Assembly (NCBI GenBank): GCA_002471225.1
Contig: DKPO01000039.1
Location: 40,462-72,708 of the forward strand
Origin: Porphyromonadaceae bacterium UBA7332
Lineage (GTDB): Bacteria > Bacteroidota > Bacteroidia > Bacteroidales > UBA7332
Reading direction: 5' to 3'
DNA length: 32,247 nt
Shown piece by piece: positions 1 to 7,878 of this stretch (its first letter is position 1; each line of letters opens with the position of its first letter). The notes below the pieces were generated by a model that was not told the origin of the DNA, ran no database searches, and worked only from the letters and a program-made list of their open reading frames with translations. The position numbers were made by a program, and so were the translations under genes.

Positions 1-36
1 AAGCCTTTTTTATGCTTATATGTCTATAAGTAAAAA

Positions 37-906
37 TTAATCTTCAAAATCAATAGCAAAAGATGACGATGCACTATGTGGAGTTTCCATTCTATCCATC
101 TCCAATTTGTATCGTTCCACTACGCTATCCATCAAAAGTGTATTACATGACAATCCTCCATCTACCTTTATTGTTTGGCCATTGATAAAGCGAGCATCTT
201 TAGACGCCAGGAAGACAATTGTATTAGCAACTTCTTCCGGCTCACCAACCAAATGCTCCATTTCAAACTTAGTAAACATCTGCCTTGTATCTTTTGGCAA
301 AAAACTTTGAACTTTGTTTGTCATCACAAGACCAGGAGAAACAGCATTACATCTGATCCCGAATTTTGCATATTGCGTTGCTAAATGTCTTGTAAAACAT
401 TGAACCCCGGCTTTCGTTGTTCCATAAAGCGTATACAGATTATCAGCCATATCGCTACTATTCCCCGAAAGATTAATAATAACACCTTTTCCCTGTTTAA
501 TCATAGATGGAAGAACCAACTTCGATAAATACATCATGCATCTTATATTTACATGAAATATTTTATCAAAATAAGTTATATCCATATTTAATATATCGGA
601 ATCCTTAATCGGATCTGTCCCTCCCACATTATTTACTAATATATCAATTCTTCCGAATTCATTCATAGCAAACCGTACCAATTCATCACAACTCTTTATT
701 GACTCCGCATCAAAATTGAATGCTTTTGCTTCGTGACCTTCTGTCGATAATGCAACCGCAAAAGTCTTAGCTTTCTTAAAATTTCTATCCGCAAGTATAA
801 TTTTAGCTCCTTCCTGCGCGAAACGTTCAGCTGCTGAACGCCCGACACCATTGGCAGCTCCTGTGATAAGAACTACTTTATTGAAAAACCTTTTAAGCTC
901 AGTCAT
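37..906 (-). CDS. Short-chain dehydrogenase/reductase (SDR)
   Basis: Classical SDR oxidoreductase of 289 residues, a cytosolic NAD(P)-dependent enzyme. The Rossmann glycine motif TGAANGVG lies at residues 15-22, NNVG at 92-95, and the full catalytic tetrad is visible as N120, S147, Y161 and K165 (YGTTK). The usual SDR end motif (INGQTIKVDGG) is near residue 241. About 38 residues follow it, ending in an acidic tail, which is longer than the usual 250-residue family length. The substrate cannot be told from sequence; sugar, polyol or ketone substrates are all possible. It is transcribed away from the haem/sugar operon starting at 1329 and shares a 422-bp intergenic region with it, so co-regulation with that operon is plausible but unproven. 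No gene is visible upstream of position 37. Confidence 0.93.
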   Translation of the reverse strand: MTELKRFFNKVVLITGAANGVGRSAAERFAQEGAKIILADRNFKKAKTFAVALSTEGHEAKAFNFDAESIKSCDELVRFAMNEFGRIDILVNNVGGTDPIKDSDILNMDITYFDKIFHVNIRCMMYLSKLVLPSMIKQGKGVIINLSGNSSDMADNLYTLYGTTKAGVQCFTRHLATQYAKFGIRCNAVSPGLVMTNKVQSFLPKDTRQMFTKFEMEHLVGEPEEVANTIVFLASKDARFINGQTIKVDGGLSCNTLLMDSVVERYKLEMDRMETPHSASSSFAIDFED

Positions 907-938
907 AAAATTATAGTTTTATTATTTATTTAAGTAAA

Positions 939-946
939 CAAATATA
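939..946 (-). promoter_or_regulatory. Candidate -7 promoter element for the SDR gene
   Basis: The minus strand reads TATATTTG here, a match to the Bacteroidota TAnnTTTG -7 element, about 33 bases upstream of the SDR start codon. No TTTG/TTG -33 element sits at the expected 19-21 base distance, so the call rests on one element. The rest of 947-1200 is A+T-rich and I see no gene or strong structure in it. Confidence 0.4.
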
Positions 947-1208
947 ATCCATTTTAGTTTATATATGATAATTCTTTGTTCTTTTTTTTAACAAAACTAT
1001 TAACTACACTATAGTTGCTTAAAAATCCTATCTATACAAGATAAAACATTGATTATCTACAAAAAAATAAATATAAAGAGCTAGTTTATTTACTCAAAGA
1101 AACCATAAAATCGAAACTGATACAAATTTGACTACAATCTATAAACTAAGAACAATAATTCATTCAGGTTACTTATTAGTTAAATAATATATATTTCTTT
1201 TTACTCTA

Positions 1209-1240
1209 TTGATTTAATTTAAAAAATAGCTTTATATTTG
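1209..1240 (+). promoter_or_regulatory. Candidate promoter of the haem/sugar operon
   Basis: TTG at 1209-1211 and TATATTTG at 1233-1240 are separated by 21 bases. This matches the Bacteroidota promoter pattern (-33 TTTG/TTG, -7 TAnnTTTG). Transcription would start near 1246-1248 and leave a leader of about 80 bases before the ATG at 1329. It is the only good promoter I see before the eight-gene operon. Confidence 0.6.
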
Positions 1241-1244
1241 GATT

Positions 1245-1277
1245 TTCATATATGAACTATATTTTCATATATGAAAA
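1245..1277. promoter_or_regulatory. Paired palindromic operator candidate
   Basis: The palindrome TTCATATATGAA occurs twice, at 1245-1256 and 1264-1275. The second copy extends to a perfect 16-bp palindrome at 1262-1277. The centres are 19 bp apart, close to two helical turns. The first copy covers the predicted transcription start of the operon, where a bound repressor would block initiation. The identity of the binding protein is unknown; no regulator gene is encoded next to the operon in this window. Confidence 0.5.
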
Positions 1278-1328
1278 ATAATACTGACATAGTTATCGAT
1301 TATACCATAAGTAAAAAACCTCATTACA

Positions 1329-3113
1329 ATGAAAAAATTAATACCTCAGATGTGTTTTACACTCTTTATAGGGGTGTGCATCGGTTTTGCGCCGGAACCA
1401 AAAGCAGAAAAGAGGAAAACCGACATTTTAAATGTCAATGACATAATCAAAACAGAGAATAATACTTATTTGATTACTGAAAAGAACACGAAAAGACTAA
1501 CGCAATATAATTCTGATTTCTCGAAAATCATTAATGAAAAAAATTTCACTCAAGCCCCAACCGGTATAACGAGTGACAACAAAAACATATATGTGACTTT
1601 GTTTAATTCACAAGGTCAGGTATGTATCATTGACCCATCTACATTAGAAATCAAATCGACAATTAATACGCAAAGCGGAACAACATATCCTGTACTTTCA
1701 AAAAGGCAAAACCGTTTATATGTATTAAATCAGTTTGCCAATACGGTACAAGAAATTGATTTGGGTAAGGAAAACATATCAAGGACCTGCTCTGTGCTGA
1801 GAGAACCTAAAGCTGCAGCATTTGATAAAGATGAGAAATATTTATACGTTGCAAATTTCCTACCTGCGCAACGGGCTGATGTTGATACGGTTGCCGCATG
1901 CGTATCAATTATTGATATGAATAATTTTGAAAGAACAAAAGATATTCAACTCTATAATGGTGGTAACGCATTACGCGGCATGTGTTCAAGTGATGATGGA
2001 CATTATATATTTGTCACACATAACTTAGGACGTTTTCAGGTTCCAACGAATCAACTTCAACAGGGATGGATGAACACCAATGCTCTGAGTGTTATCGATA
2101 CGCGCAAACAAGAATTAGTGGGTACGGTACTGCTTGATGATCCGGAAAGAGGTGCTGCTGGTGTTTGGGATGTAAAAGCAACACCTGAACACATCGTTGT
2201 ATCGCATTCGGGAACTCATGAGATAAGCCTTATTGATTATCCTTCTTTTATCAAGAAATTTGAACAAAGCCGCGATAAAGATAAATTAGCTTACGACTTA
2301 CGATTTATGTATCAGATCCGCCAACGAATACCTGTTATCGGAAACGGACCAAGAAAAATAATACTTGATAAAGACCAGATTATTATTCCCACTTATTTCT
2401 CCGATCATATCAACCTCTACGATATAAAATCTAAAAACCTGCAAACTATTGCTTTGGTTGAAGGCAGAACTGAATCTCCGGCTCAAGCTGGTGAAAAGTA
2501 CTTCAATGATGCTACGCATTGTTTTCAGAATTGGCAATCATGCAATGGCTGCCATCCGGGAGATGCCCGTACAGATGCAATGAACTGGGATCTTCTTAAT
2601 GATGGCCTGGGAAATGCTAAGAACTGTAAGAGTATGCTCTATTCTCATGTTACTCCTCCATCTATGATTTCGGGTATCCGCAAAAACGCTGAAATCGCAG
2701 TAAGAAAAGGGTTTACTCATATACAATTCTCCGAATGTCCTGAAGAAGTCTACGAATGCGTAGATGAATATCTTAAACAATTACGCCCTGTACCCAGCCC
2801 TTATCTGATTGAGGGAAAGTTAAGTAATAAGGCTGAACGCGGACGTAAAGTATTTGATAAACATAACTGTGCAGAATGTCACTCCGGACCTTATTTCACA
2901 AATGGAAAAATGTATAAGATCGGTGAAGATGTGGAATTTGAAAATGGATGGGACACACCTACCTTAATTGAGGTTTGGCGCACAGCTCCTTATTTATTTG
3001 ATGGCAGAGCTGCAGATTTAAAAGACGTATTCAAGATACATAAACATGGTATCCAATCTAAAATCACAGATAAAGAAATTGATGAATTAACCGAATATGT
3101 CAACTCCCTATAA
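1329..3113 (+). CDS. Exported beta-propeller fused to di-heme cytochrome c domain
   Basis: A 594-residue exported protein. A signal peptide covers about residues 1-20 (MKKLIPQMC followed by a hydrophobic stretch). Residues ~30-400 form a YVTN/YncE-like beta-propeller, with repeated VCIIDP, VSIID and LSVIDT strands. Residues ~400-594 are a cytochrome-c-peroxidase/MauG-like module with two covalent haem sites, CNGCH 405-409 and CAECH 514-518. The haem motifs are 109 residues apart, which is tighter than I expect in a standard bacterial di-heme peroxidase. It probably acts in the periplasm as an oxidoreductase or electron carrier on a propeller-bound substrate; peroxidase activity is not shown. 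First gene of the operon, 3 bases ahead of the chorismatase-like gene. Haem attachment would need a lyase, which is encoded at 11378. Family confidence is high, function low. Confidence 0.88.
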   Translation: MKKLIPQMCFTLFIGVCIGFAPEPKAEKRKTDILNVNDIIKTENNTYLITEKNTKRLTQYNSDFSKIINEKNFTQAPTGITSDNKNIYVTLFNSQGQVCIIDPSTLEIKSTINTQSGTTYPVLSKRQNRLYVLNQFANTVQEIDLGKENISRTCSVLREPKAAAFDKDEKYLYVANFLPAQRADVDTVAACVSIIDMNNFERTKDIQLYNGGNALRGMCSSDDGHYIFVTHNLGRFQVPTNQLQQGWMNTNALSVIDTRKQELVGTVLLDDPERGAAGVWDVKATPEHIVVSHSGTHEISLIDYPSFIKKFEQSRDKDKLAYDLRFMYQIRQRIPVIGNGPRKIILDKDQIIIPTYFSDHINLYDIKSKNLQTIALVEGRTESPAQAGEKYFNDATHCFQNWQSCNGCHPGDARTDAMNWDLLNDGLGNAKNCKSMLYSHVTPPSMISGIRKNAEIAVRKGFTHIQFSECPEEVYECVDEYLKQLRPVPSPYLIEGKLSNKAERGRKVFDKHNCAECHSGPYFTNGKMYKIGEDVEFENGWDTPTLIEVWRTAPYLFDGRAADLKDVFKIHKHGIQSKITDKEIDELTEYVNSL

Positions 3114-3116
3114 CCT

Positions 3117-4283
3117 ATGAACTACAGAGCACAAAATGAATATTGTTGTGACTATTACTGGTCCAATGAAAAAACCTTTGAACTTAGTATCAATCAACTG
3201 ATTGATCAGATACAAAACGAAAAAAAAGTATCTCGCTTAGTTTTCTTTGGAAAAACAACAGACGAGACTTACGAATCTGAATTAAACTATATAAAAACAC
3301 AAGTTGGTAAATCCTTTGAGAAAAAACCACCTCTTGTCACTTATGTAGCACAACCCGTTTTAGGTGAATGCTCTTATGCAGTTGAAATACATTATCTGCG
3401 CAATACCCCTGTAAAGATGAACATTGAATATAAAGAATTTGAAGATGTTCAATATCTGGTTATTGATTCTGATGACCGGAGATCCGTGTTAATTGGAGGT
3501 GTACGATCTGATTTATCGAATTCTATCCGAAAACAGTCAGATGATATATTCCGAAAAATAGAAACCATTTTATCCGATGAAAATCTCCATATCGAAGATA
3601 TTGTCAGACAATGGAATTATATCGGACGAATTACTGCTCTTGAAGATAACGTTCAGAATTATCAGGCTTTCAATGATGCAAGAAGTATATTCTATAATAA
3701 AGCAGATTGGTCTAAACATGGATATCCGGCTGCTACAGGAATAGGAATGGATTGCGCCGGGGTCATCGTAGAACTGATAGCTACACAACAAAAAAGCAAA
3801 GCAGTTCAGATTAAACCTATTGATAACCCAATGCAAATTGCTGCTCATAAATATTCACAAGAAGTTTTAATCGGCAAAAACGATGAACGACTTTGTAATA
3901 AAAGTACACCAAAGTTTGAGCGGGCAAAAGCTGTAAGCTGCGAACATGGATATACCTGTTTTGTTTCGGGAACAGCAGCAATCAGAGGAGAAGATAGTCT
4001 GACAGGAAAAAGTTGTGCCTGCCAGACTAATATGACAATAGAAAATATAGACCTGCTCATTTCAGGAGAAAATCTTAAGCAGTACGGAATACACATAAAC
4101 GAGGCAGCTCCAATGGACTTTGCCCGTGTATATGTCAAGAATGCTAATGAGTACAAAGAAACTCAGGAATGCGTAAACAATAAATGGAAAAAAGTAAAAG
4201 CACTCTACGTAAAAGCAGATGTCTGCAGAGACGAACTGTTAGTTGAGATAGAAGGGATGGCAAGCAGTCGCTTTTACGTGTAA
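3117..4283 (+). CDS. FkbO/Hyg5-family chorismatase-like protein
   Basis: A 388-residue cytosolic protein with no signal peptide. Its features match the FkbO/Hyg5/XanB2 chorismatase family, which has a YjgF/RidA-type fold: PLVTYVAQP near residue 76, a central QAFNDARSIFY and YPAATGIGMDC block (~185-220), the RidA-like FVSGTAAIRGEDS segment (~282), and the closing VKADVCRDELLVEIEG. Characterised members hydrolyse chorismate to a dihydroxycyclohexadiene carboxylate or to 3- or 4-hydroxybenzoate. Which product applies here cannot be read from the sequence. Unusual are cysteines C275, C281, C300 and C302 around the RidA-like core, and C9-C10 at the start; they might bind a metal. It starts 3 bases after the cytochrome gene stop, so translational coupling is likely. 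It could have diverged to another substrate. Confidence 0.75.
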   Translation: MNYRAQNEYCCDYYWSNEKTFELSINQLIDQIQNEKKVSRLVFFGKTTDETYESELNYIKTQVGKSFEKKPPLVTYVAQPVLGECSYAVEIHYLRNTPVKMNIEYKEFEDVQYLVIDSDDRRSVLIGGVRSDLSNSIRKQSDDIFRKIETILSDENLHIEDIVRQWNYIGRITALEDNVQNYQAFNDARSIFYNKADWSKHGYPAATGIGMDCAGVIVELIATQQKSKAVQIKPIDNPMQIAAHKYSQEVLIGKNDERLCNKSTPKFERAKAVSCEHGYTCFVSGTAAIRGEDSLTGKSCACQTNMTIENIDLLISGENLKQYGIHINEAAPMDFARVYVKNANEYKETQECVNNKWKKVKALYVKADVCRDELLVEIEGMASSRFYV

Positions 4284-4305
4284 GCTCCAAATACAAATAA
4301 ATTGA

Positions 4306-4932
4306 ATGAGAATTATGAAAGAGAAAAATGCAAACATGCTAAAAACTTATCAAAAGAAGTACACCAATGCAGACTTTTACAAAGATGGCATTTTACAGCC
4401 GGAAGTCGCAAAAGCTGCTTATTTGGATATGCTGGATCATTATCATATTCCTTATACTAAATTCTTGGAGGAGAACCTATTTATTACTGATTTTAATTTA
4501 GGTGATATGGAAAATGTAGGTATGGCCGGTGTATTCTGGATTAATAGTCAGGAAGCCGGGTATTTCGGACATGAAATATATCTCTTACCTGATCAAATGA
4601 TTGTTGAGCACAAACATCTTCCGACAGAGATTCGTGCAAAAATGGAATCTTGGCAAATACGGAACGGATGGGCATATAACTTCGGGACCGGAGAAGAAAC
4701 TTCAGAGAACCCGGCACACCCGGAAAGTCAGGACGGACATATAACAGTTAAAAACTGCTCTATTCTTCGTGAAGGCGAAATTGCATCTCTAAACAATTTA
4801 GAACATCCCCATTTCTTACGTGGTGGTTCTGAGGGCGCGATCATTACCGAATATGGAACTTTCCATGACGGCAACGGGCTAAGATTTACAAATCCGAATG
4901 TCCAGTTCATCGATTGTTTACAACAACTATAA
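4306..4932 (+). CDS. Cupin-fold sugar isomerase-like protein (D-lyxose isomerase type)
   Basis: A 208-residue cytosolic single-domain cupin. It has a likely metal site of the D-lyxose ketol-isomerase type: HxH at H102 and H104 (EHKH), E114 (KMESW) and H169 (EHPHF), with a further E182 in TEYGTFHDG. The order HxH, Glu, His and the rough spacing fit that family as I remember it. Such enzymes interconvert aldoses and ketoses using Mn(II). The real substrate is unknown; its neighbours (VOC, DhaKL, LsrF) suggest a short ketose or related carbonyl compound. Start codons at residue 1, 4 or 11 are all possible because no clear ribosome-binding site decides. It lies 22 bases after the chorismatase-like gene and 12 bases before the VOC gene. 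Confidence 0.65.
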   Translation: MRIMKEKNANMLKTYQKKYTNADFYKDGILQPEVAKAAYLDMLDHYHIPYTKFLEENLFITDFNLGDMENVGMAGVFWINSQEAGYFGHEIYLLPDQMIVEHKHLPTEIRAKMESWQIRNGWAYNFGTGEETSENPAHPESQDGHITVKNCSILREGEIASLNNLEHPHFLRGGSEGAIITEYGTFHDGNGLRFTNPNVQFIDCLQQL

Positions 4933-4944
4933 ACACATAAAATT

Positions 4945-5262
4945 ATGAGAAAAATTAATCATTTCGGAGTACCGACACAAGATTCTCAAAATGGAGAATT
5001 CTTTGTTGATGGGTTAAAAGTTTGGTTAACTGACTACACACAAAGTCCGAACCGTATCGAATATTTACGCTTCGAAGATGGTAGCTGTATGCCGGAAATC
5101 ATTCAACAAATACCTCATATAGCTTATGAAGTTGCTGATATCGAGAAAGCAATGGAAGGAAAAAAAGTACTTGTTTCTCCGATGGAAGGTGGCGAAAACC
5201 TGATCATTGCGTTTATCGAAGAAGAAGGAATGCCTATTGAACTAATGCAATTTACTAAATAA
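4945..5262 (+). CDS. Small VOC (glyoxalase/dioxygenase-fold) protein
   Basis: A 105-residue protein with one vicinal-oxygen-chelate module. The 2-His-2-Glu metal ligands of the superfamily can be placed at H6 (NHFGV), E39 (RIEYLRF), H58 (PHIAYEV) and E99 (PIELMQF). VOC enzymes include glyoxalase I, epimerases, isomerases and ring-cleavage dioxygenases; a single module usually dimerises. In this operon an isomerase or epimerase acting on the phosphorylated ketose is a reasonable guess, taking the place of LsrG in the AI-2 pathway, but a role in aromatic chemistry beside the chorismatase-like gene is also possible. It has no signal peptide, so it acts in the cytosol. A 57-base gap without a clear promoter separates it from the kinase gene. 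Confidence 0.75.
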   Translation: MRKINHFGVPTQDSQNGEFFVDGLKVWLTDYTQSPNRIEYLRFEDGSCMPEIIQQIPHIAYEVADIEKAMEGKKVLVSPMEGGENLIIAFIEEEGMPIELMQFTK

Positions 5263-5319
5263 AAAAGCCTATACCCCTCGTATCTGAATAACAAGGATAC
5301 TAATAATTAACAAGAATCT

Positions 5320-6327
5320 ATGAAAACAAAATTTATAAACGAAGCAAATAACATTACTAAAGAATTACTTGAAGGTTTCACAATGGCTTATGCCGATCAG
5401 GTAAAACTGGCTAAAGAAAATATTGTAGTAAGAAAAAACAGTAAATCTGAAGATAAAGTTGCCGTAATTACATTAGGTGGAGCAGGACACGAACCGGCAT
5501 TAAGTGGTTTTGTTGGCGATGGTATGCTTGACTGCTCTGTTGTCGGCGATATTTTTGCGGCACCAGGTGCTCAACGTCTTTTTGAAGCATTACAGTTATT
5601 CAAAAGAGAAGCTGGTATTCTGCTTGTTGTTTTAAATCACTCGGGTGATATTATGAGTGCTAATATGGCCTCACAACTTGCTGGACGCGTAGGTATCAAA
5701 GTTAAAATGCTTATTACACATGATGACATTAGTGCCGGATTAGATACACCGGATGATGATCGCCGTGGATTGGCAGGATGTATTCCTTTATTTAAAATTT
5801 TAGGTGCTGCTGCCGATGCTGGCAAATCGATCGATGAGCTATATGAACTTGGCGAAAGATTCAATAAAAACGTAGCTACACTTGGTACTGCTATGGGTAA
5901 ATGTACTCACCCGCAAAACAATACGATTATCTCAGATCTTCCTGAAGGAGAAATGGAAATCGGAATGGGTCAGCATGGTGAAGGCGGTGGCGGAAGACAA
6001 GCTTTAATTTCTGCTGATGACACTGCTGAAAAAATGGTTGAACTTTTAGCTACAAAACTACAGCTTAAAGCTGGCGATAAAACAATTCTTATCATTAATG
6101 GAACTGGTAGTACTACTCTTATGGAAATGAGTATCGTTTACAGAAGAGCTGCTCAGGTATTACAGGAAAAAGGTACTGAAGTTGTATTCGGACGTATTGA
6201 CGAAATCTTAACAGTACAAGAGCAACATGGATTCCAAATGATTATTGCTCGTGTTGATGATGATCACATCAATTATTTAAAAAACTATATGTCAAACGCT
6301 CCTTACTGGACTGCAATCGGAAAATAA
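5320..6327 (+). CDS. dhaK: DhaK-type (dihydroxyacetone) kinase subunit
   Basis: A 335-residue DhaK domain protein that binds a short ketose. The conserved block GGAGHEPALSGFVGDGML is at 53-70 with H57. D110 lies in LNHSGD, and the substrate-anchoring histidine is H219 in MGQHGEGGGGR; these correspond to E. coli DhaK H56, D109 and H218. The LNHSGDIM segment differs from the NYTGD form usual in true dihydroxyacetone kinases, which may point to another ketose such as a C4 or C5 compound. DhaK relatives that phosphorylate erythrulose are known. It stands 5 bases before its partner dhaL, so the two form one enzyme. No DhaM/PTS component is nearby, which argues for an ATP-using kinase. The family call is firm; the substrate is open. 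Confidence 0.92.
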   Translation: MKTKFINEANNITKELLEGFTMAYADQVKLAKENIVVRKNSKSEDKVAVITLGGAGHEPALSGFVGDGMLDCSVVGDIFAAPGAQRLFEALQLFKREAGILLVVLNHSGDIMSANMASQLAGRVGIKVKMLITHDDISAGLDTPDDDRRGLAGCIPLFKILGAAADAGKSIDELYELGERFNKNVATLGTAMGKCTHPQNNTIISDLPEGEMEIGMGQHGEGGGGRQALISADDTAEKMVELLATKLQLKAGDKTILIINGTGSTTLMEMSIVYRRAAQVLQEKGTEVVFGRIDEILTVQEQHGFQMIIARVDDDHINYLKNYMSNAPYWTAIGK

Positions 6328-6332
6328 GAACA

Positions 6333-6947
6333 ATGGAAAAAATAACAATCGGGGATTTTAAAAAGATGTTTAATCAGGCCTATACGGATATTAAACAACG
6401 CGAAGATGAGTTTTCTCAATTAGATGCTGTTATCGGTGACGGAGATCACGGTACTGCCATTGTACAGGCTATGCAATCTGCTGTTGAAGCTATTGATAAA
6501 GGTGCTGAATTCAAACAAATGCTAAATGATGCAGGCTTTAATGTTATGCTTCAGACGAGTGGTTCAACAAGTACTTTGATGGGAGGATTCTTATTAGGTA
6601 TGAGTGACCATTCTACTGGAGAAGAGCTTAATATAGATCAGATAAAAGCTTTATTCAAAGGCGGTCTAGAAGGGGTTCAAAAACAAACAAAAGCTCAGCC
6701 GGGAGATAAAACAATGATGGATGCTTTGCAACCGGCCGTAGAAGCCATTGTTAACAGCGAATCAGCTGACATCCGTACAATTATGGAAAGCGCGGCAAAT
6801 GCTGCACTGGAAGGAGCTAAAGCAACGGTCGGAATGAAAGCTAATTTCGGAAGAGCTCGTAATTACGGCGAAAAATCTATTGGATATGCCGATTCAGGCG
6901 CATCTTCATGGGCATGTATGTTCCAGGCATTTAGTAAATCACTTTAA
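6333..6947 (+). CDS. dhaL: DhaL-type kinase subunit (nucleotide-binding)
   Basis: A 204-residue DhaL protein, the ATP/ADP-binding partner of DhaK. The Mg-nucleotide site is seen as LDAVIGDGDHGTA, with D31, D36 and D38, and the phosphate-contacting loop TSGSTSTLMG at about 75-84. The C-terminal GMKANFGRARNYGEKSIGYADSGA segment is typical. It follows dhaK by 5 bases and precedes the LsrF-like gene by 20 bases. With no PTS donor in the window, direct ATP use, as in DhaK-DhaL fusion kinases, is more likely than the PEP-dependent E. coli mechanism. The product would be a ketose phosphate handed to the LsrF-like enzyme. Confidence 0.92.
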   Translation: MEKITIGDFKKMFNQAYTDIKQREDEFSQLDAVIGDGDHGTAIVQAMQSAVEAIDKGAEFKQMLNDAGFNVMLQTSGSTSTLMGGFLLGMSDHSTGEELNIDQIKALFKGGLEGVQKQTKAQPGDKTMMDALQPAVEAIVNSESADIRTIMESAANAALEGAKATVGMKANFGRARNYGEKSIGYADSGASSWACMFQAFSKSL

Positions 6948-6967
6948 TTTAAGAAACACACAACACA

Positions 6968-7846
6968 ATGGCAGATTTAGACGATTTAAGAGAAGGCGCA
7001 GACTTCAATACAAGTATTCCCGTAAAACAAACAGGTTTTCATATTAAAGGTGCAGAGAATTTACCTTGGGGAATGAAAGACAGACTTAACCGTATTTTCA
7101 ATCCTCAGACAGGTAAAACAGTGATGCTTGCCTTTGACCATGGATTCATTATGGGACCAACATCCGGTTTAGAGCGCATCGACTTAACAATCGAACCTTT
7201 AATCCAATATGCTGACAGTATCATGTGTACACGTGGTATTTTAAGATCTTCTGTACCTGCAAACTGCAACAAACCGATCTGTTTAAGAGCTGACGCAGGC
7301 ACATCTATTCTTACCGAGTTAAACAACAATGTCGTTATTGACATTGAAGATGCAATCCGTTTAAATACATCGGCATTAGCAATTATGCTTGCTATCGGAG
7401 ATAAATCAATGGAAGCTAAAACGATTGCAAACCTTTATCAAACCGTTGATAAAGCAACACGTTACGGAATTCCTGTGATGGGTGTTACTGCAGTTGGGAC
7501 AGACATGGCCAGAGATGCCCGATATTTCGGTCTGGCTTCTCGTATTTGTGCTGAAAACGGAGCTAACGTTGTTAAAACTTACTATTGCGACGGATTCGAA
7601 AAAGTAGTATCGGGATGTCCGGTACCTATTGTTATTGCCGGCGGCAAAAAATTAGAAGAGTATGAAGCTTTAGATCTTTGCTACAGAGCAATTCAAGAAG
7701 GTGCTGCAGGTGTGGATATGGGGCGTAACGTATTCCAGAGCGAAGCTCCTGCTGCAATGATTCAGGCTGTACACAGTGTCGTACATGAAGGTTTAACTGC
7801 CAGACAAGGATATCAATTGTATACAGAATTGAAAGAAAAAAGCTAA
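6968..7846 (+). CDS. LsrF-like thiolase / class I aldolase (DhnA family)
   Basis: A 292-residue DhnA/LsrF family TIM-barrel protein. It resembles E. coli LsrF from end to end: MADLDD start, GKTVMLAFDHG (49-59), MCTRGILRS (86-94), and the Schiff-base lysine in VVKTYY at K203, the same number as in E. coli. VIAGGKK and GVDMGRNVFQS close the phosphate site. LsrF transfers an acetyl group from 3-hydroxy-2,4-pentadione 5-phosphate to CoA, giving acetyl-CoA and dihydroxyacetone phosphate. Here no other lsr genes (lsrACDB, lsrK, lsrG, lsrR) are present; kinase and isomerase-like roles could be filled by DhaKL and the cupin/VOC pair. It may therefore act on AI-2-derived phosphate or on another ketose phosphate. 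Family confidence is high, the exact reaction moderate. Confidence 0.85.
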   Translation: MADLDDLREGADFNTSIPVKQTGFHIKGAENLPWGMKDRLNRIFNPQTGKTVMLAFDHGFIMGPTSGLERIDLTIEPLIQYADSIMCTRGILRSSVPANCNKPICLRADAGTSILTELNNNVVIDIEDAIRLNTSALAIMLAIGDKSMEAKTIANLYQTVDKATRYGIPVMGVTAVGTDMARDARYFGLASRICAENGANVVKTYYCDGFEKVVSGCPVPIVIAGGKKLEEYEALDLCYRAIQEGAAGVDMGRNVFQSEAPAAMIQAVHSVVHEGLTARQGYQLYTELKEKS

Positions 7847-7878
7847 TTACCTAATCAACTAACAACTAAAGCAAATAC

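Noticed and set aside
1329..3113. Amine dehydrogenase system (propeller heavy chain plus MauG)
   Set aside because: Propeller and MauG-like parts recall it, but no small subunit carrying a tryptophan-derived cofactor is encoded nearby.
5263..5319. Internal terminator or promoter before dhaK
   Set aside because: Only a 5-bp inverted repeat (GTATC/GATAC) and no TAnnTTTG element are seen in this 57-base gap.
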